64,000 nucleotides of DNA from Palaemon carinicauda (taxonomy: Eukaryota > Arthropoda > Malacostraca > Decapoda > Palaemonidae), in assembly GCF_036898095.1 (NCBI RefSeq), contig NC_090763.1, positions 52,706,043 to 52,770,042 on the forward strand, read 5' to 3'. Every line of letters starts with the position of its first letter. Within the stretch, counting starts at the first letter, position 1. Below, one piece after another: positions 45,701 through 48,621 of this stretch. Under the pieces are notes generated by a model, which saw only the letters and a list, made by a program, of their open reading frames with translations, searched no databases and had not been told where the DNA came from. Made by a program: the position numbers and the translations under genes.

Positions 45701-47844
45701 TTTAGTTTTTCATCATTGGGTTTCATGTTTTTTGCTTCTGATTTTCATAGAGAAGATCAGTTTCTTGCCTCATATATGTGCATACGTTGAAGTATGTTTG
45801 ACATGCATACTTGTAGCTTGCACGTACGTATACATTCTATGTGTGCATGTGTTGACGTTAATTTTGATATTTTCCTTTTTCATTTTCATGTCTATATATA
45901 GATTATATGTTTATGTATATATATACACAGGTACAGTATATATATGGTCAAGGTACTTAAGTGTATGTTTAGACAATACATTTTTTCATGTACATCAAGT
46001 TTGTCTTACTTACAGTAACCTTATATTGTGACGTAGGCCTCAACTGCCTTTCGTTCTGCCTCAATTGTAACCTGGTATAGATTAATGCCAGGTTTTAAAG
46101 ATCTTTAAAGGTCGCTCAGGAGTGGCAAAGGAAAGGGACTGACTTTGCCCAGTCGAGCAGTACAATGCCCGGGACACTGACCATATATACATGTGGTCAT
46201 TGGCTGCTGATGACTCGGCAGATGGAGCTGTGGGCTCCCGCCAGACTCCCCATTCTTAGCTCACAAGGAGGGTGAGGTTGCAGCGACCGGGGGAACTGAC
46301 GAGTTTGAGCGGGATTTGAGCCCAGGTCTGGCGTTCACCAGTCAGGCACTTTAAGACATCAGTCACTGTGACCTTCCCTTCTCCGGGGAGGTCCACAGTG
46401 AAGGTGGTTGGGACCTCACAGGCAGTAATGTCGAATTGTGAGCACCTGCTCCAAGGTTGCTTGGCTCATTCAGCTGAACACCAGTGGCAAAGCAAAGCCG
46501 AAAGGGGGAAGAGGGGCGTATCGCCCCTTCGTCAGGGGAACCGTATATCCAGGGCGTGCATCCGCTACCATGGGAGGGACCATCTTGTGGCGCTCCCGAT
46601 ACCGGAGAGTGGGCTTCAGAGGGGGGGTGTAGGGACCGCCCAGAGGACGTGGTAGTCGAAGAAATGTCGTCCTTCCGAAGGGTCCTCGTCCTCATTGGAA
46701 GGCTCGATAACCCCCCGAAGCCCTCTCTGGCTTGAGCGCAGCACCGCTCCTCTGGTCTGGAACGCCGGATCAGAACCCCAAGGAAGGCAGAGCCCTCCTT
46801 GGCCCTGCCTATCTCTTAGGACTGAGAGGGTCGTGAGGTTAAAAGAAACAGCGAGGCCTCTCATCAATGGAGAACCAGCAACTCTGGAGAGGTGGAAAAG
46901 GCTAGTGGGGCACCTGGTGTCCCTGAAGAAACTCGTCCCCAACCCAATGAAGACTGATGCTGGGACCTGCAGGAAGTGCAGGCTCTAGCAGCAAGACATC
47001 CGTCAGTGAGACACCCCCATCCCAGTCAACCAGGGAAGCTCTCCAGTGGTGGTTAGACCCAAGGTAGAATGGTTGATGGCGTCCCTCTATGGCATGTTGG
47101 GAAAAGAGAGGTCAGTGTCGCGCACGTGGAGAGGGGGTTGGGAGGGTATAGGCTTGTTAGGGGGGGTGGGGAACTCTGGTCAGAGCGATGATGCTCTAGA
47201 GGTTCTCCTATATATTGGTCAGTGGGAAGTATGTAAGGAAAAATACAATTTTCTTAAAAATTGTCATATATTGAAGTTTCTCTCTCTTGTGAGGGTCACT
47301 GTGGGCATTACTTGAGTCTCTTTGCAGCATCCTTTCAACCTCCTGTTGCTCCCACTTTTTATTTTTCTTTGCCTCTATTCCCCACATACTTTTGCTCCCA
47401 CTTTTTTCTTTGCCTCTATTCCCCACTTACTTTCCACCATCTTGTCCACCTTTTAAATTGACTTCATAGTACTAGAGTGCGGGTTCCTCCCTGTTGCATC
47501 GAAATGCAACCCTAGCTCCTGGCCTCATAGGTCAAATTCCATAAATACAGTACAGTTATGATTATGGTAATTATATATTTCTGTGTAATTTTGTATTCCT
47601 TCTTTTCAAATGAAACTGAATATTTCTTATATTTAGCCATGTCTTCATGTTATATAGCACGTATTATGAAATTTGCATATTGCTTTGTTTCCAACAGACT
47701 TACCTTTGGGTCATGAATAGTGAAGATGACTTCCGTCTTGCTTTTGACTCTGGAGCCACTGGTGTGATGACTGATTACCCAACAAAGCTGAAGGCTTTTT
47801 TGGAACAAAACCCACAGTATACTCAAGACCGTAAACTGAGCTAA
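9358..47844 (+). CDS. GDPD1: GDPD1/GDE4-like glycerophosphodiester phosphodiesterase (lysophospholipase D), 7 exons
   Basis: Joining 9358-9493, 22431-22473, 30787-31093, 31380-31469, 35662-35795, 38073-38187 and 47698-47844 gives 972 nt, or 323 residues plus TAA, close to vertebrate GDPD1 (about 314). All introns are GT-AG and phases agree throughout. TAA directly precedes the first ATG in frame. Residues 5-22 form a hydrophobic anchor. The GDPD fold follows: H43-R44 in HRGG, the ENYENT motif, metal ligands E70 and D72 in ELD, second catalytic H85 in VCHD, D151/K153 in NIDIK, and the C-terminal GVMTDYPTKL signature. Family members release lysophosphatidic acid or N-acylethanolamine from lysophospholipids at internal membranes. 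The gene looks intact although its introns are filled with mobile DNA. GDPD3 is the alternative paralogue name. Confidence 0.93.
9500..9949 (+). other. Start of intron 1, no recognised feature
   Basis: Non-coding; I see no repeat family or gene here. Confidence 0.5.
9950..10382 (-). repeat. GC-hairpin repeat unit, inverted partner of 5993-6360
   Basis: This is the reverse complement of the unit at 5993-6360, with an internal tandem duplication: the segment from TTGTGTAAGGGGGGGG through TAGCATAGGTTAGGTGGG occurs at about 10068-10146 and again at 10190-10266. The duplicated part covers the G-rich/C-rich hairpin. Confidence 0.75.
10440..10690 (+). mobile_element. LINE-associated fragment
   Basis: The segment around CTCTTCTAGGAGAAGAACAC, CCATTGTTCTCTAGTCTTGG and CCTCTGTACCATGG is the reverse complement of sequence beside LINE tails at 39120-39240 and 62940-63050. 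It is an older piece of the same I/Jockey-like family. Confidence 0.6.
10691..11901 (+). other. Intron 1 sequence with two diverged ~230 bp repeats
   Basis: Two related blocks, about 11150-11260 and 11310-11430, share 'GGCTTGCTTCCCTCGCAAATAAAC' type sequence and 'GCTCCTCTGTTCTG'. No gene is apparent. The remainder is AT-rich intron. Confidence 0.4.
11902..12074 (+). repeat. Left ITR of DIRS copy 1
   Basis: Runs from TTTTCAATATTAAACTTACC to the segment CCTCAATTTTTCCTC. Its inner ~130 bp is the exact reverse complement of the right ITR by eye. The outermost bases differ: TTCAATATTAAACTTACC here against a TTGAATATACTTACC equivalent on the right. Confidence 0.9.
12281..15103 (+). CDS. DIRS ORF1, Gag-like protein, 940 aa
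   Basis: The N-terminus has paired cysteines, C13-x2-C16, C31-x2-C34, C39 and C45-x2-C48, with H28 between, which suggests a zinc-binding knuckle or ribbon. A basic segment and a short coiled-coil-prone stretch (to about 75) follow. Next come a long low-complexity region rich in Pro, Gln and Ser with many 'PQ' dipeptides (about 330-580), an acidic stretch (about 610-630), and a conserved helical C-terminal part containing 'DFRKVLALFREVYPDHF' and 'MSCMDKAIRDGSGELASMF'. The end is basic and Arg/Ser/Lys-rich. In DIRS elements ORF1 is thought to act as the nucleocapsid. The ORF overlaps ORF2 by about 395 nt, in another frame. The Cys pattern is seen directly; the role is inferred from position. 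Confidence 0.85.
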   Translation: MSDLSQAPPHRRCRTCNRRIPKASVDPHTACSDCREISCQLEDRCEECAGLSELEFVRFLKYTTKLERERVRRSSARSSLYSSPHDPQPFPPPVVATPEPTICAQPDMSDVLRAIQALGDKVESVVSDHKFLLADVKELKVKSAVGSGSASAVPSASVSAVPSASVSVSVVREGTSVRASRPPSPGPLASSQAQGRSNVEGQKGSAGLDRRTEVSSVVAGVSYRDRHSHPQTIEPLFSSSAEEISGRKRWTQVSRPLKRKVQTSRVQQPGCSHWVSSDSPQSSGDCTPPKRGKAMPQQTSSSVKALPQQTLSSVDPKMTLLQSMQSQLAVLMREFQAEKVTPPPASAPPHRSPVCQTYEVEVPQATLPRSELPVTSVVQQPPPSLRQPQQWEQESYAFHPPLPLRQDFLAVRPSSRQQPLEVRQPLPSLRQPPQLSQLLPQLSSRREPQLLRLAPQEPQLVRQELRSAQPLPQLSQLTPQEPQLVRQEPATAHPPQPLKQAQLLRQETHARSQPPQRMHLPSSTLLDQSLQPEPQVLIQSPLSTLAPQTAAEPPSSQPLDFVVTSPHPLQQRLEDETASVYAPACQDSAVQHTAVTLPLASHHSGDEVSEEEAAHLDDPSSDVEEPKSSPPSIDFRKVLALFREVYPDHFVSATPRSPPSEFSLGMQPVKSAYTKLVFARSSKRALRMLGDWLQSKQQLGKTSFMFPPTKLTSKAGVWYATGEEPGLGVPASAQADFSSLVDSPRRSAMRRSKVCWTFSDLDHFLKGIFRAFEIFNFLDWCLGALSKKTAPADKDSAMLIMSCMDKAIRDGSGELASMFVSGVLKKREQLCTFLSTGITSCQRSQLLFAPLSKFLFPEELIKDLSAALIQKDTHDLVASSARKAKVAPSVPRTYRTPVADTPATRFIPPFRGRAPSRGSTRPDSSRGRSKKGPKTSKGKH
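14709..17150 (+). CDS. DIRS ORF2, reverse transcriptase and RNase H
   Basis: RT motifs are clear: 'GGWRPVLDVSALN', the motif A 'SLDLKDAYFHVP' with catalytic D276, 'ALCFGLSTAPMVFTHLM', and the motif C box YLDD at 340-343. RNase H follows with D507 in 'LFSDASDSGWGA', E539 in 'INCKELLAL' and D560 in 'NSDNTTALAYISKQGG'. Then comes 'ADRLSR...EWTLH' and the typical DIRS tail 'TIDLFATSMTKRLP.YCSPVPDP'. The first ATG of the open frame lies inside ORF1; the conserved part begins near 15050, so translation by frameshift from ORF1 or from an internal start is possible. No stop interrupts the domain. The protein would copy the element RNA into circular DNA. Confidence 0.92.
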   Translation: MGPANLHQCLFQEYSRKGNNFALFFLLASPLVKGLSYFLLRFLSSCSPKSLSRICLRPLFRRTLMTLWPLQLVRLRLLLQFPELTAPQWPILLLQDLFRPFVAEPPAEEVPVQTLPGAGLRKVPRLQKANTDSPPLQTAVGARLKTFWQAWERRGADAQSVKWLREGYRIPFCRNPPLTTSPINLSPNYKEKDKRLALHQEVSLLLQKKAVVIVRDHQSPGFYNRLFLVAKKTGGWRPVLDVSALNAYVTKQTFTMETTKSVLAAVRQEDWMVSLDLKDAYFHVPIHPDSQPFLRFVFGKVVYQFQALCFGLSTAPMVFTHLMRNIAKFLHLSDIRASLYLDDWLLRAPTSRRCLESLNWTLDLIKELGLLVNLEKSQLIPSQSIVYLGMEIRSQAFRAFPSAPRISQALECILSMLKRNSCSVRQWMSLTGTLSSLALFVELGRLHLRPLQFHLAAHWDKDLTLEAVSIPVTKEMKTTLLWWKTNILLKEGLSLAIQTPNLHLFSDASDSGWGATLNGQECSGTWNKEQETLHINCKELLALMNFKSLLLGKVVEVNSDNTTALAYISKQGGTHSRKLYEIARDLLIWSRSLNLTLVTRFIQGNMNVSADRLSRKDQVIPTEWTLHKSVCNRLWTLWGQPTIDLFATSMTKRLPLYCSPVPDPAAVHVDAFLLNWSHLDLYAFPPFKIINRVIQKFVSHEGTRLTLVAPLWPAREWFTEVLQWLVDVPRTLPLRVDLLRQPHVNKVHPNLHALRLTAFRLSKDSLELEAFRRRQPERLPEQGGYPLVESTNPSGKSSEAGAEPMQFPLPIPL
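15158..18049 (+). CDS. DIRS ORF3, tyrosine recombinase (functional part about 16960-18049)
   Basis: The frame is open over 963 codons, but its first ~600 overlap ORF2 in another frame and are probably not a real domain. From about residue 600 it reads as a phage-integrase-fold recombinase. The SAM-like core-binding part includes 'RVYQSKWEVFRSWC' and 'FLLHLRNVRSLSAPTIKGYR'. The catalytic part has R769 in 'LATAKRVSEVHAF', H894 and R897 in 'RTHEVRAVATSMAF', a Trp at the second His/Trp position in 'TYWRSKS', and nucleophile Y930 in 'FASFYLKDV'. All key residues are present. This enzyme replaces the DDE integrase of LTR elements and inserts the circular DNA. The true start codon is uncertain. Confidence 0.9.
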   Translation: MGKKRCRRPVCQVAKGGLQDTILPQSPSDHFSHQPLSQLQGKGQEASVTPGGVAPVTEEGSGDSPGPSIPGLLQPSLSGGQEDRRLETGAGRQRAQCLCHQADVHYGDDEVGPSSGQAGGLDGLVGSERRLLSRSYSSRLPTFPEIRFWKGCVPIPSPVFWPKHSSYGVYASDEEYCKIPPLIGHQSLPLFRRLAVKSPHKSSLSGESQLDFGLDQGTGSIGQLRKVPAHSLPIHRLPGNGDSESGFSGFSIGPKDKPSPRMHPEHAEEEQLLGETVDESNRDPVIVSPVRRVRETPPPPSPIPSSSSLGQGFDARSSLYSCHQRDEDYSLVVEDQHPSQGGSIVSDSDPQSSSLFGRIRLGLGRDLERTGMLGNMEQGTGNAPHQLQGAAGLNELQVPPVRQGGGGELRQHHSLGLHLQAGRDPFEEAVRDSKGPPHLVKKSKSHSGNEVHSGQHERLSRSPQQKRSSHPHGMDPSQERVQQTLDLVGSAYDRSVRHLHDQEASFVLFPSSRPSSSSRGCFSAELVPSRPICIPAVQDHQQSHSEVRLARRDTADAGCSPLACKRMVHRGTTMAGRRSQDSPSKSGPSTSTSRKQGTPKPPRSSSDCLQTVERFARARGFSKEAARAIARARRVSTRRVYQSKWEVFRSWCRANAVSSTNTSVTQVADFLLHLRNVRSLSAPTIKGYRSMLASVLRHRGLDLSSNKDLQDILKSFETSKERHLSTPGWNLDVVLRFLMSPRFEPLQSASFKDLTLKTLFLVCLATAKRVSEVHAFSKNIGFTSESATCSLQLGFLAKNELPSRPWPRSFEIPSLSNMVGNELERVLCPVRALKYYLNRSKPIRGQSEALWCAIKKPSMPMSKNAVSYYIRLLIREAHSHMKDEDLALLKVRTHEVRAVATSMAFKQNRSLQSIMDATYWRSKSVFASFYLKDVQSLYENCYTLGPFVAASAVVGEGSATTFP
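18440..18540 (+). repeat. Internal complementary region (ICR) of DIRS copy 1
   Basis: The sequence CTACATGATTATCGGGTAAG with TTTAATATTGAAAA (reverse complement of the left end) is followed at once by the reverse complement of the right end (through TTTTTGAATATACTTACCCG). It is thus an inverted copy of the two element ends joined head to tail, which is what the DIRS circularisation model needs as a template. Confidence 0.85.
18581..18779 (-). repeat. Right ITR of DIRS copy 1
   Basis: Starts GAGGAAAAATTGAGG and runs through GATTATCGGGTAAGTATATTC to an AT-rich end at AAAATAACAT. Its core is the exact inverse of 11940-12074. Confidence 0.9.
18780..19359 (+). other. Intron 1, no recognised feature
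   Basis: Non-coding; no family recognised. It may be flank of the DIRS family 2 remnant that follows. Confidence 0.4.
19360..21640 (+). mobile_element. DIRS family 2 remnant (gag tail and reverse transcriptase)
   Basis: At 19390-19510 a stretch reads like the acidic end of a DIRS gag ('EVPTIDLGEASHFIKIM'). At 20640-21060, in several frames, come 'GFFNSFFMVEK', 'RPVIDLTRLNQFV', 'KFKMETPSPV', 'LLTIDLQKVYFQI', 'YQFKVLCFSLSTARQVFTHLF' and a decayed 'LRYLDVWL', which lacks the second Asp of YxDD. A family 2 terminus (AAGTAATTTGTATCTTTCC) lies at 21578-21596. Many stops and frameshifts make this a dead, older insertion from a lineage different from copy 1. Confidence 0.75.
21743..22092. repeat. 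Interspersed repeat, first of two copies
   Basis: About 350 bp, from GGCAAGTCCAAAACAGAAGG to TCCGTCAAAATCCCTTT, is closely matched by 57843-58190 in the same orientation. The second copy interrupts a transposase, so this is a mobile unit. No inverted termini or coding domain is recognised. Confidence 0.75.
22431..22473 (+). CDS. GDPD1: GDPD1 exon 2, 43 nt microexon (ENYENT)
   Basis: Flanked by TATTTTACAG and GTAAGTAT. It adds GA to the G left by exon 1 (Gly46), then encodes AGENYENTLSAFR and leaves CA for exon 3 (His60). The E-N-T motif is conserved next to the active site in GDPD proteins. Joining exons 1 and 3 directly would shift the frame, so this exon is needed. Confidence 0.9.
22511..22569. 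repeat. (TA)n microsatellite
   Basis: About 29 uninterrupted TA units begin 38 bp after exon 2. Confidence 0.97.
22600..22985 (+). mobile_element. LINE C-terminal fragment
   Basis: Translation gives 'YLDEIIVRDRWGWFGHALR' and then 'GTRRVGRPRPTWLRTMKSEVG', with stops on both sides. This resembles the zinc-knuckle-proximal C-terminus of non-LTR retrotransposon proteins. It is a short dead piece. Confidence 0.6.
23060..23361 (+). mobile_element. TTAA MITE copy (+)
   Basis: Left end TTAA|CCCTTTTACCCCCA, right end GGGGTAAAAGGG|ATAA; the right target copy has mutated. Two 45 bp terminal units. Confidence 0.92.
23397..23575 (+). repeat. Left ITR of DIRS copy 2
   Basis: Begins ATTTTCAATATTAAACTTAC and continues through TCTATGGAGGGATACGCCAG to CTCAATTATTCCTC. 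The inverse is found at the right end with no difference seen in the core. Confidence 0.9.
24190..25705 (+). pseudogene. DIRS gag-like pseudogene with internal repeats
   Basis: The first segment (24190-24440) matches copy 1 gag ('SSQAQGRSNVEG..GSAGLDRRTEV'), but no N-terminal Cys motifs precede it. After frameshifts the 'LLQSMQ.QL..LMRECRAE' segment appears three times (about 24657, 24866 and 25018), where copy 1 has it once. Pro-rich repeats follow, then 'RQPLLWDQESYTLPPPPL', related to copy 1 around residue 390. The tail is lost. It cannot make a normal structural protein. Confidence 0.8.
25084..25305. repeat. 54 bp minisatellite, four units, in DIRS copy 2
   Basis: The unit includes CACCGGTGGTGCACCAACC and CTGCACCCGTTCAGCCTGTG and keeps the frame (18 codons, Pro/Val/His-rich). 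Units are nearly identical, so the array is recent. Confidence 0.92.
26015..26150. repeat. ~16 bp minisatellite in DIRS copy 2
   Basis: About eight units like CATGCTCTGCATACAG. It lies in sequence that replaces the end of gag and has no counterpart in copy 1. Confidence 0.9.
26735..27998 (+). pseudogene. DIRS RT (3' part) and RNase H pseudogene
   Basis: Homology to copy 1 ORF2 resumes at '(S)DDWLLRAPSSRRCLE', within the YLDD motif, so the RT fingers and palm with motif A are gone. The RNase H part is open from 26916 and keeps 'LFSDASDTGWGA' and 'IYCKELLAVHLALINF', but the third acidic site reads 'NSYYTTAL' in place of 'NSDNTTAL', losing an aspartate. The 'TIDLFATSMTKRL' tail is present. It cannot reverse transcribe on its own. 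Confidence 0.88.
27985..29071 (+). pseudogene. DIRS tyrosine recombinase pseudogene
   Basis: Three frame segments (to 28474, 28465-28767 and 28760-29071) together cover the recombinase. Arg in 'LATGKRVSEIHAF', His and Arg in 'RTHEVRAVATSVAF', and Tyr in 'FASFYLKDV' all survive, but frameshifts near 28470 and 28700-28760 break the protein. Confidence 0.88.
29440..29786 (-). repeat. ICR and right ITR of DIRS copy 2
   Basis: The ICR (about 29457-29550) shows the joined-ends structure seen in copy 1. The right ITR starts GAGGAATAATTGAGG at about 29593 and runs to the AT-rich end AAAATAACAT. Confidence 0.88.
29787..29949. repeat. AT-rich low-complexity tract
   Basis: A run of ATT/TTA-type short repeats at the DIRS copy 2 right flank, without coding content. 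Confidence 0.7.
29950..30245 (+). mobile_element. LINE reverse transcriptase C-terminal fragment
   Basis: Reads 'VDQFKYLGSLVA', then 'ELYEKVIVPTSMYGSELWVIK' and 'FNVFEMECLRSISGVS' with a shift between. This is the thumb-side end of a non-LTR RT. It is degenerate. Confidence 0.75.
30396..30695 (+). mobile_element. TTAA MITE copy (+)
   Basis: TTAA on both sides (30392-30395 and 30696-30699). It ends 91 bp before GDPD1 exon 3. Confidence 0.95.
30787..31093 (+). CDS. GDPD1: GDPD1 exon 3 (ELD, CHD, NIDIK motifs)
   Basis: TTTCAG acceptor and AAG|GTGAGC donor (phase 0). It carries residues 60-162, with metal-site E70 and D72, H85, and 'FPNTPINIDIKID', most of the catalytic half of the barrel. Confidence 0.95.
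31380..31469 (+). CDS. GDPD1: GDPD1 exon 4
   Basis: Exactly 30 codons (residues 163-192), 'VSELVKKYHREHITVWGN' and 'KCYKE', between CAAAG and GTAAGT. Phase 0 at both ends. Confidence 0.95.
31543..31844 (+). mobile_element. TTAA MITE copy (+)
   Basis: TTAA at 31539-31542 and 31845-31848; ends CCCTTTTACCCCCA and TGGGGGTAAAAGGG. It begins 74 bp after exon 4. Confidence 0.96.
31849..32264 (+). other. Intron 4, no recognised feature
   Basis: AT-rich sequence between two MITEs; nothing recognised. Confidence 0.5.
32269..32569 (-). mobile_element. TTAA MITE copy (-)
   Basis: Inverse orientation, with TTAA at 32265-32268 and 32570-32573. Confidence 0.96.
32600..33035. repeat. Probable DIRS family 2 end fragment
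   Basis: CTCAAATACAAATCTTTGTCC and GGAGTATGCTTTCAGC resemble the terminal sequence near 5690 and 21590. Low similarity; no coding domain. The stretch 33036-33729 holds nothing I recognise. Confidence 0.35.
33730..33764. repeat. (CT)n microsatellite
   Basis: About 17 CT units followed by a C run. It lies next to a scrap of LINE 3' UTR at 33774-33805 (GGCTCCAACAGGGGAAAATA). Confidence 0.95.
33800..35330 (+). mobile_element. DIRS family 2 element, 5'-truncated, recombinase end
   Basis: A recombinase region is followed by a segment where the reverse complement of an end (TAAGTAATTTGTATTTTTCC near 35010) lies beside its inverse, then a terminal segment ending GTACTGTTAAGAAAAATAC and AAATTACTTAAAATTTGTG (to about 35330). 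The order recombinase - ICR - right ITR is the same as in family 1, although the sequences are unrelated at the ends. Confidence 0.75.
33860..34650 (+). pseudogene. DIRS family 2 tyrosine recombinase pseudogene
   Basis: Two frames, 33926-34282 and 34264-34650, form one domain: 'DLTLKTVFLMAVASAKHVSEFHGLS', 'LLCPVRTVRKYLSRT', 'VSKNTISFWLRQVIKRVY', 'GLSTSLAFDSNMAVGQIMRAGTW' and 'STFTAHYLKD'. The tyrosine is kept. The first catalytic Arg is replaced (AKHVSE where family 1 has AKRVSE), and the HxxR box reads 'HNII', so its Arg is gone. With the frameshift at about 34210 the enzyme is inactive. Confidence 0.85.
35662..35795 (+). CDS. GDPD1: GDPD1 exon 5
   Basis: TTATTACAG acceptor; the donor GTAAGT interrupts Lys237 (AA|G). 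Codes residues 193-236 including 'LLFSARRVCLMLLQLYTGIL' and 'PFVPLKETHLEIFMP', the part of the barrel typical of GDPD1/GDPD3. Confidence 0.93.
35868..36000 (-). repeat. LINE-associated scrap
   Basis: GTCAAAGGACCCCATAAC and TCTAGTGGTAGTATCTCAAC recur at 63290-63335 beside an I/Jockey-like LINE 3' region. The rest of intron 5 to 36570 shows nothing recognised. Confidence 0.5.
36575..36840 (-). mobile_element. LINE 3' UTR with (TATG)n tail
   Basis: CATA repeats at the left are the tail on this strand. Shared body: CAAGGCACTTCCCC, GTAGCCGACATCAACAAA, CAGCTGGTACTGCTAGGGTG, ATCCACCACAGATGAAGC. No coding sequence. Confidence 0.85.
36841..37264 (+). other. Intron 5, no recognised feature
   Basis: AT-rich; nothing recognised. 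Confidence 0.5.
37265..37432. repeat. Isolated DIRS family 2 end
   Basis: ACTCCTAAGAAGGTAGTTC and GGAAAAATACAAATTACTT match the terminus at about 35250-35320. No internal part accompanies it. Confidence 0.65.
37794..37990 (+). mobile_element. LINE 3' UTR with (TATG)n tail
   Basis: Same family as 36575-36840, in the opposite orientation 950 bp away, ending in TATG-type repeats. The pair could fold back in the unspliced transcript. Confidence 0.85.
38073..38187 (+). CDS. GDPD1: GDPD1 exon 6
   Basis: TTTTCTCCACAG acceptor, CCAG|GTAAGG donor (phase 0). Codes the end of Lys237 and residues 238-275, ending 'LIRRCLFEHLAKRGVQ'. Confidence 0.93.
38343..38599 (+). mobile_element. TTAA MITE copy (+), one terminal unit
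   Basis: TTAA on both sides. Only one 45 bp terminal unit, where most copies have two. Confidence 0.94.
38880..39570 (-). mobile_element. I/Jockey-like LINE remnant, (TAA)n tail at left
   Basis: On the minus strand it ends with the 3' UTR CAGGATGCTATAAGC (inverse of the 7265 copy) and an ATT/TAA tail at 38880-38897. Upstream, a fragment around 39410-39440 reads as the 'ENKLAAYADD' RT catalytic box region, and 'STRGVLR' like text lies near 39490. Large internal parts are missing. Confidence 0.7.
39571..40595 (+). other. Intron 6, no recognised feature
   Basis: Includes three short repeats of GAGAAATTTCCTAGCATGAA type at 39690-39790. No gene is apparent. Confidence 0.45.
40601..40946 (-). mobile_element. 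TTAA MITE copy (-), three terminal units
   Basis: Flanked by TTGA and TTAA. The right side carries the AACRTRCYAGTACGTCCTTT unit twice in addition to the usual inner unit, making three in all. Confidence 0.93.
40960..41560 (+). mobile_element. Degenerate LINE reverse transcriptase
   Basis: Broken frames recall 'FCDLEKAYD', 'RVLRAIKIFMMEAKHV' and 'VSVAVQHLMDKVM', in the order of a non-LTR RT finger and palm region. Heavily decayed. Confidence 0.5.
41690..42400. repeat. Possible DIRS family 2 leader/end remnant
   Basis: ATAAACCTTTTGTCCTTTAT and the following purine-rich sequence resemble family 2 ends and leaders elsewhere. Weak; no coding match. Confidence 0.35.
42467..43800 (-). pseudogene. 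I/Jockey-like LINE reverse transcriptase pseudogene
   Basis: Reading leftwards on the minus strand from about 43800: 'RHAYLEGHEAYHLWKGNRSDLT', 'LLKPDGSVMHCPKEKADVF', 'REIKALLMDLDAYG', 'FTTCWRIGNVTPL', 'SPADHHPISI..ISKVFERLLAKRLNKL', 'FGFRKTLGACDALLTITNAV', 'RMISLDLELPL', 'GSFLSIIIEWLSNNLQRV', 'NVISGVHQDSVLGPLLFTQ' and 'LVAYVDDAILFA'. This is the full order of LINE RT motifs, with the catalytic YADD box as YVDD and PQGS as HQDS. Frameshifts and stops interrupt it. It is inactive, in GDPD1 intron 6, antisense. Confidence 0.85.
43801..44360 (+). other. Intron 6, no recognised feature
   Basis: Short open stretches exist on both strands, but I recognise no domain. Confidence 0.45.
45266..45473. 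repeat. ~100 bp inverted repeat (hairpin)
   Basis: Arms 45266-45365 and 45375-45473 are reverse complements with about six differences, around a 9 nt loop. Core example: GGATAGGCGAAGATCCAGAA on the left and TTCTGGATCTTCGCCTATCC on the right. Confidence 0.95.
46690..47060 (+). pseudogene. DIRS family 2 RT thumb fragment
   Basis: 'PPWPCLSLRTERVVRLKE', 'ARPLINGEPATLERWKRL', 'VGHLVSLKKLVPN' and then 'REALQWWLDP' in a second frame match the connection region between RT and RNase H in DIRS pol. No catalytic motif lies nearby. Confidence 0.7.
47698..47844 (+). CDS. GDPD1: GDPD1 exon 7 (terminal, GVMTDYPTKL)
   Basis: TTTCCAACAG acceptor, phase 0; residues 276-323: 'TYLWVMNSEDDFRLAFDSG', 'ATGVMTDYPTKLKAFLEQNP', then a short charged tail and TAA. 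The GxxTDYP box is the family C-terminal signature. Confidence 0.95.
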   Translation, partial: TYLWVMNSEDDFRLAFDSGATGVMTDYPTKLKAFLEQNPQYTQDRKLS

Positions 47845-48612
47845 ACTTAGTTATTGCCATGCTGTTTTTGGCAGCTGGCAAGAAAAGGGGTTCTTCTTGA
47901 AACTTTTAGTCTTATCACCATGTAGTTAGCTTGACTAGAGGTTAACTGCATGGCTCCTTTAATTTTATTTATTTTTTTGCAACTTGCCTCATTATGCAAT
48001 TATTCTAGGCATTAGGCAAAAATGGAAACTGATACAACTCTTTTGGTTCCCTACTCCTGAAGCGGGTGCTCAAGTGTTAATTGATTTTAACTTAGGAAGT
48101 AATGGTGACCAGCAATGTACAGTATTGTAATAGCACAATTGTTCTTTGCTCGCTGCAATTACTATTATAGTACATTACAGTACATTATATGTATTATTTA
48201 ACTCTTGAATACTCACAGTGATCTGATAACGGATGAAATAGCATCCCTTTTGAATACTCATAGTGAATTGTTATTGATATTATTACATTAAGCATAACAC
48301 TTGTGAGCACCCTCATCCAAGCAGTGGACCACAAATATGTATTCATTAACTTTCAATAGACGGGTTACTTAGCTGCTTGCTGCCACTGCTACTAATATAA
48401 AGGTAAGACTGCTCGGAAGTTTTACTGTCATTTTTTTTAGAGTAGAAGTGACAGAAAATGATGAGCAATGGTGTGAAAAAAATTGAAATTATAGCGTTTA
48501 CTGCATAGAATGTAAATTAGGAGAATCATAGTGTGCTGAAGTAGAAATTCTGCAGTAATGTAGTCAATGCTCATTTTACAGCACTTTCTTTAAGGAAGCC
48601 ATGTAATTAGAT
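47845..48612 (+). other. 3' flank / presumptive 3' UTR of GDPD1
   Basis: Non-coding and AT-rich. I could not fix a polyadenylation site; an AATAAA within GAATAAAAG at about 51968 is one of several distant candidates. Confidence 0.4.
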
Positions 48613-48621
48613 CTTACACCG

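Larger units (their letters stand above)
44361..47260 (+). mobile_element. DIRS family 2 element with both ends, degenerate
   Basis: The left end (GTTCCAACATGAATACTTCC, CACTGACCAAAATATAGGAG, AACCTCTAGAGTGCACATG, CCGACCAGAG) is inverted at the right (CTCTGGTCAGAGCGATGATG, CTCTAGAGGTTCTCC, TATTGGTCAGTGGGAAG). Inside are probable gag remnants (44700-45250), a 100 bp palindrome (45266-45473), and RT thumb sequence (46690-47060). At 2.9 kb it is heavily deleted. Confidence 0.75.

Noticed and set aside
46363..46942. Minus-strand frames of about 110 residues
   Set aside because: The plus strand of this stretch carries the DIRS RT thumb; the minus frames show no domain.
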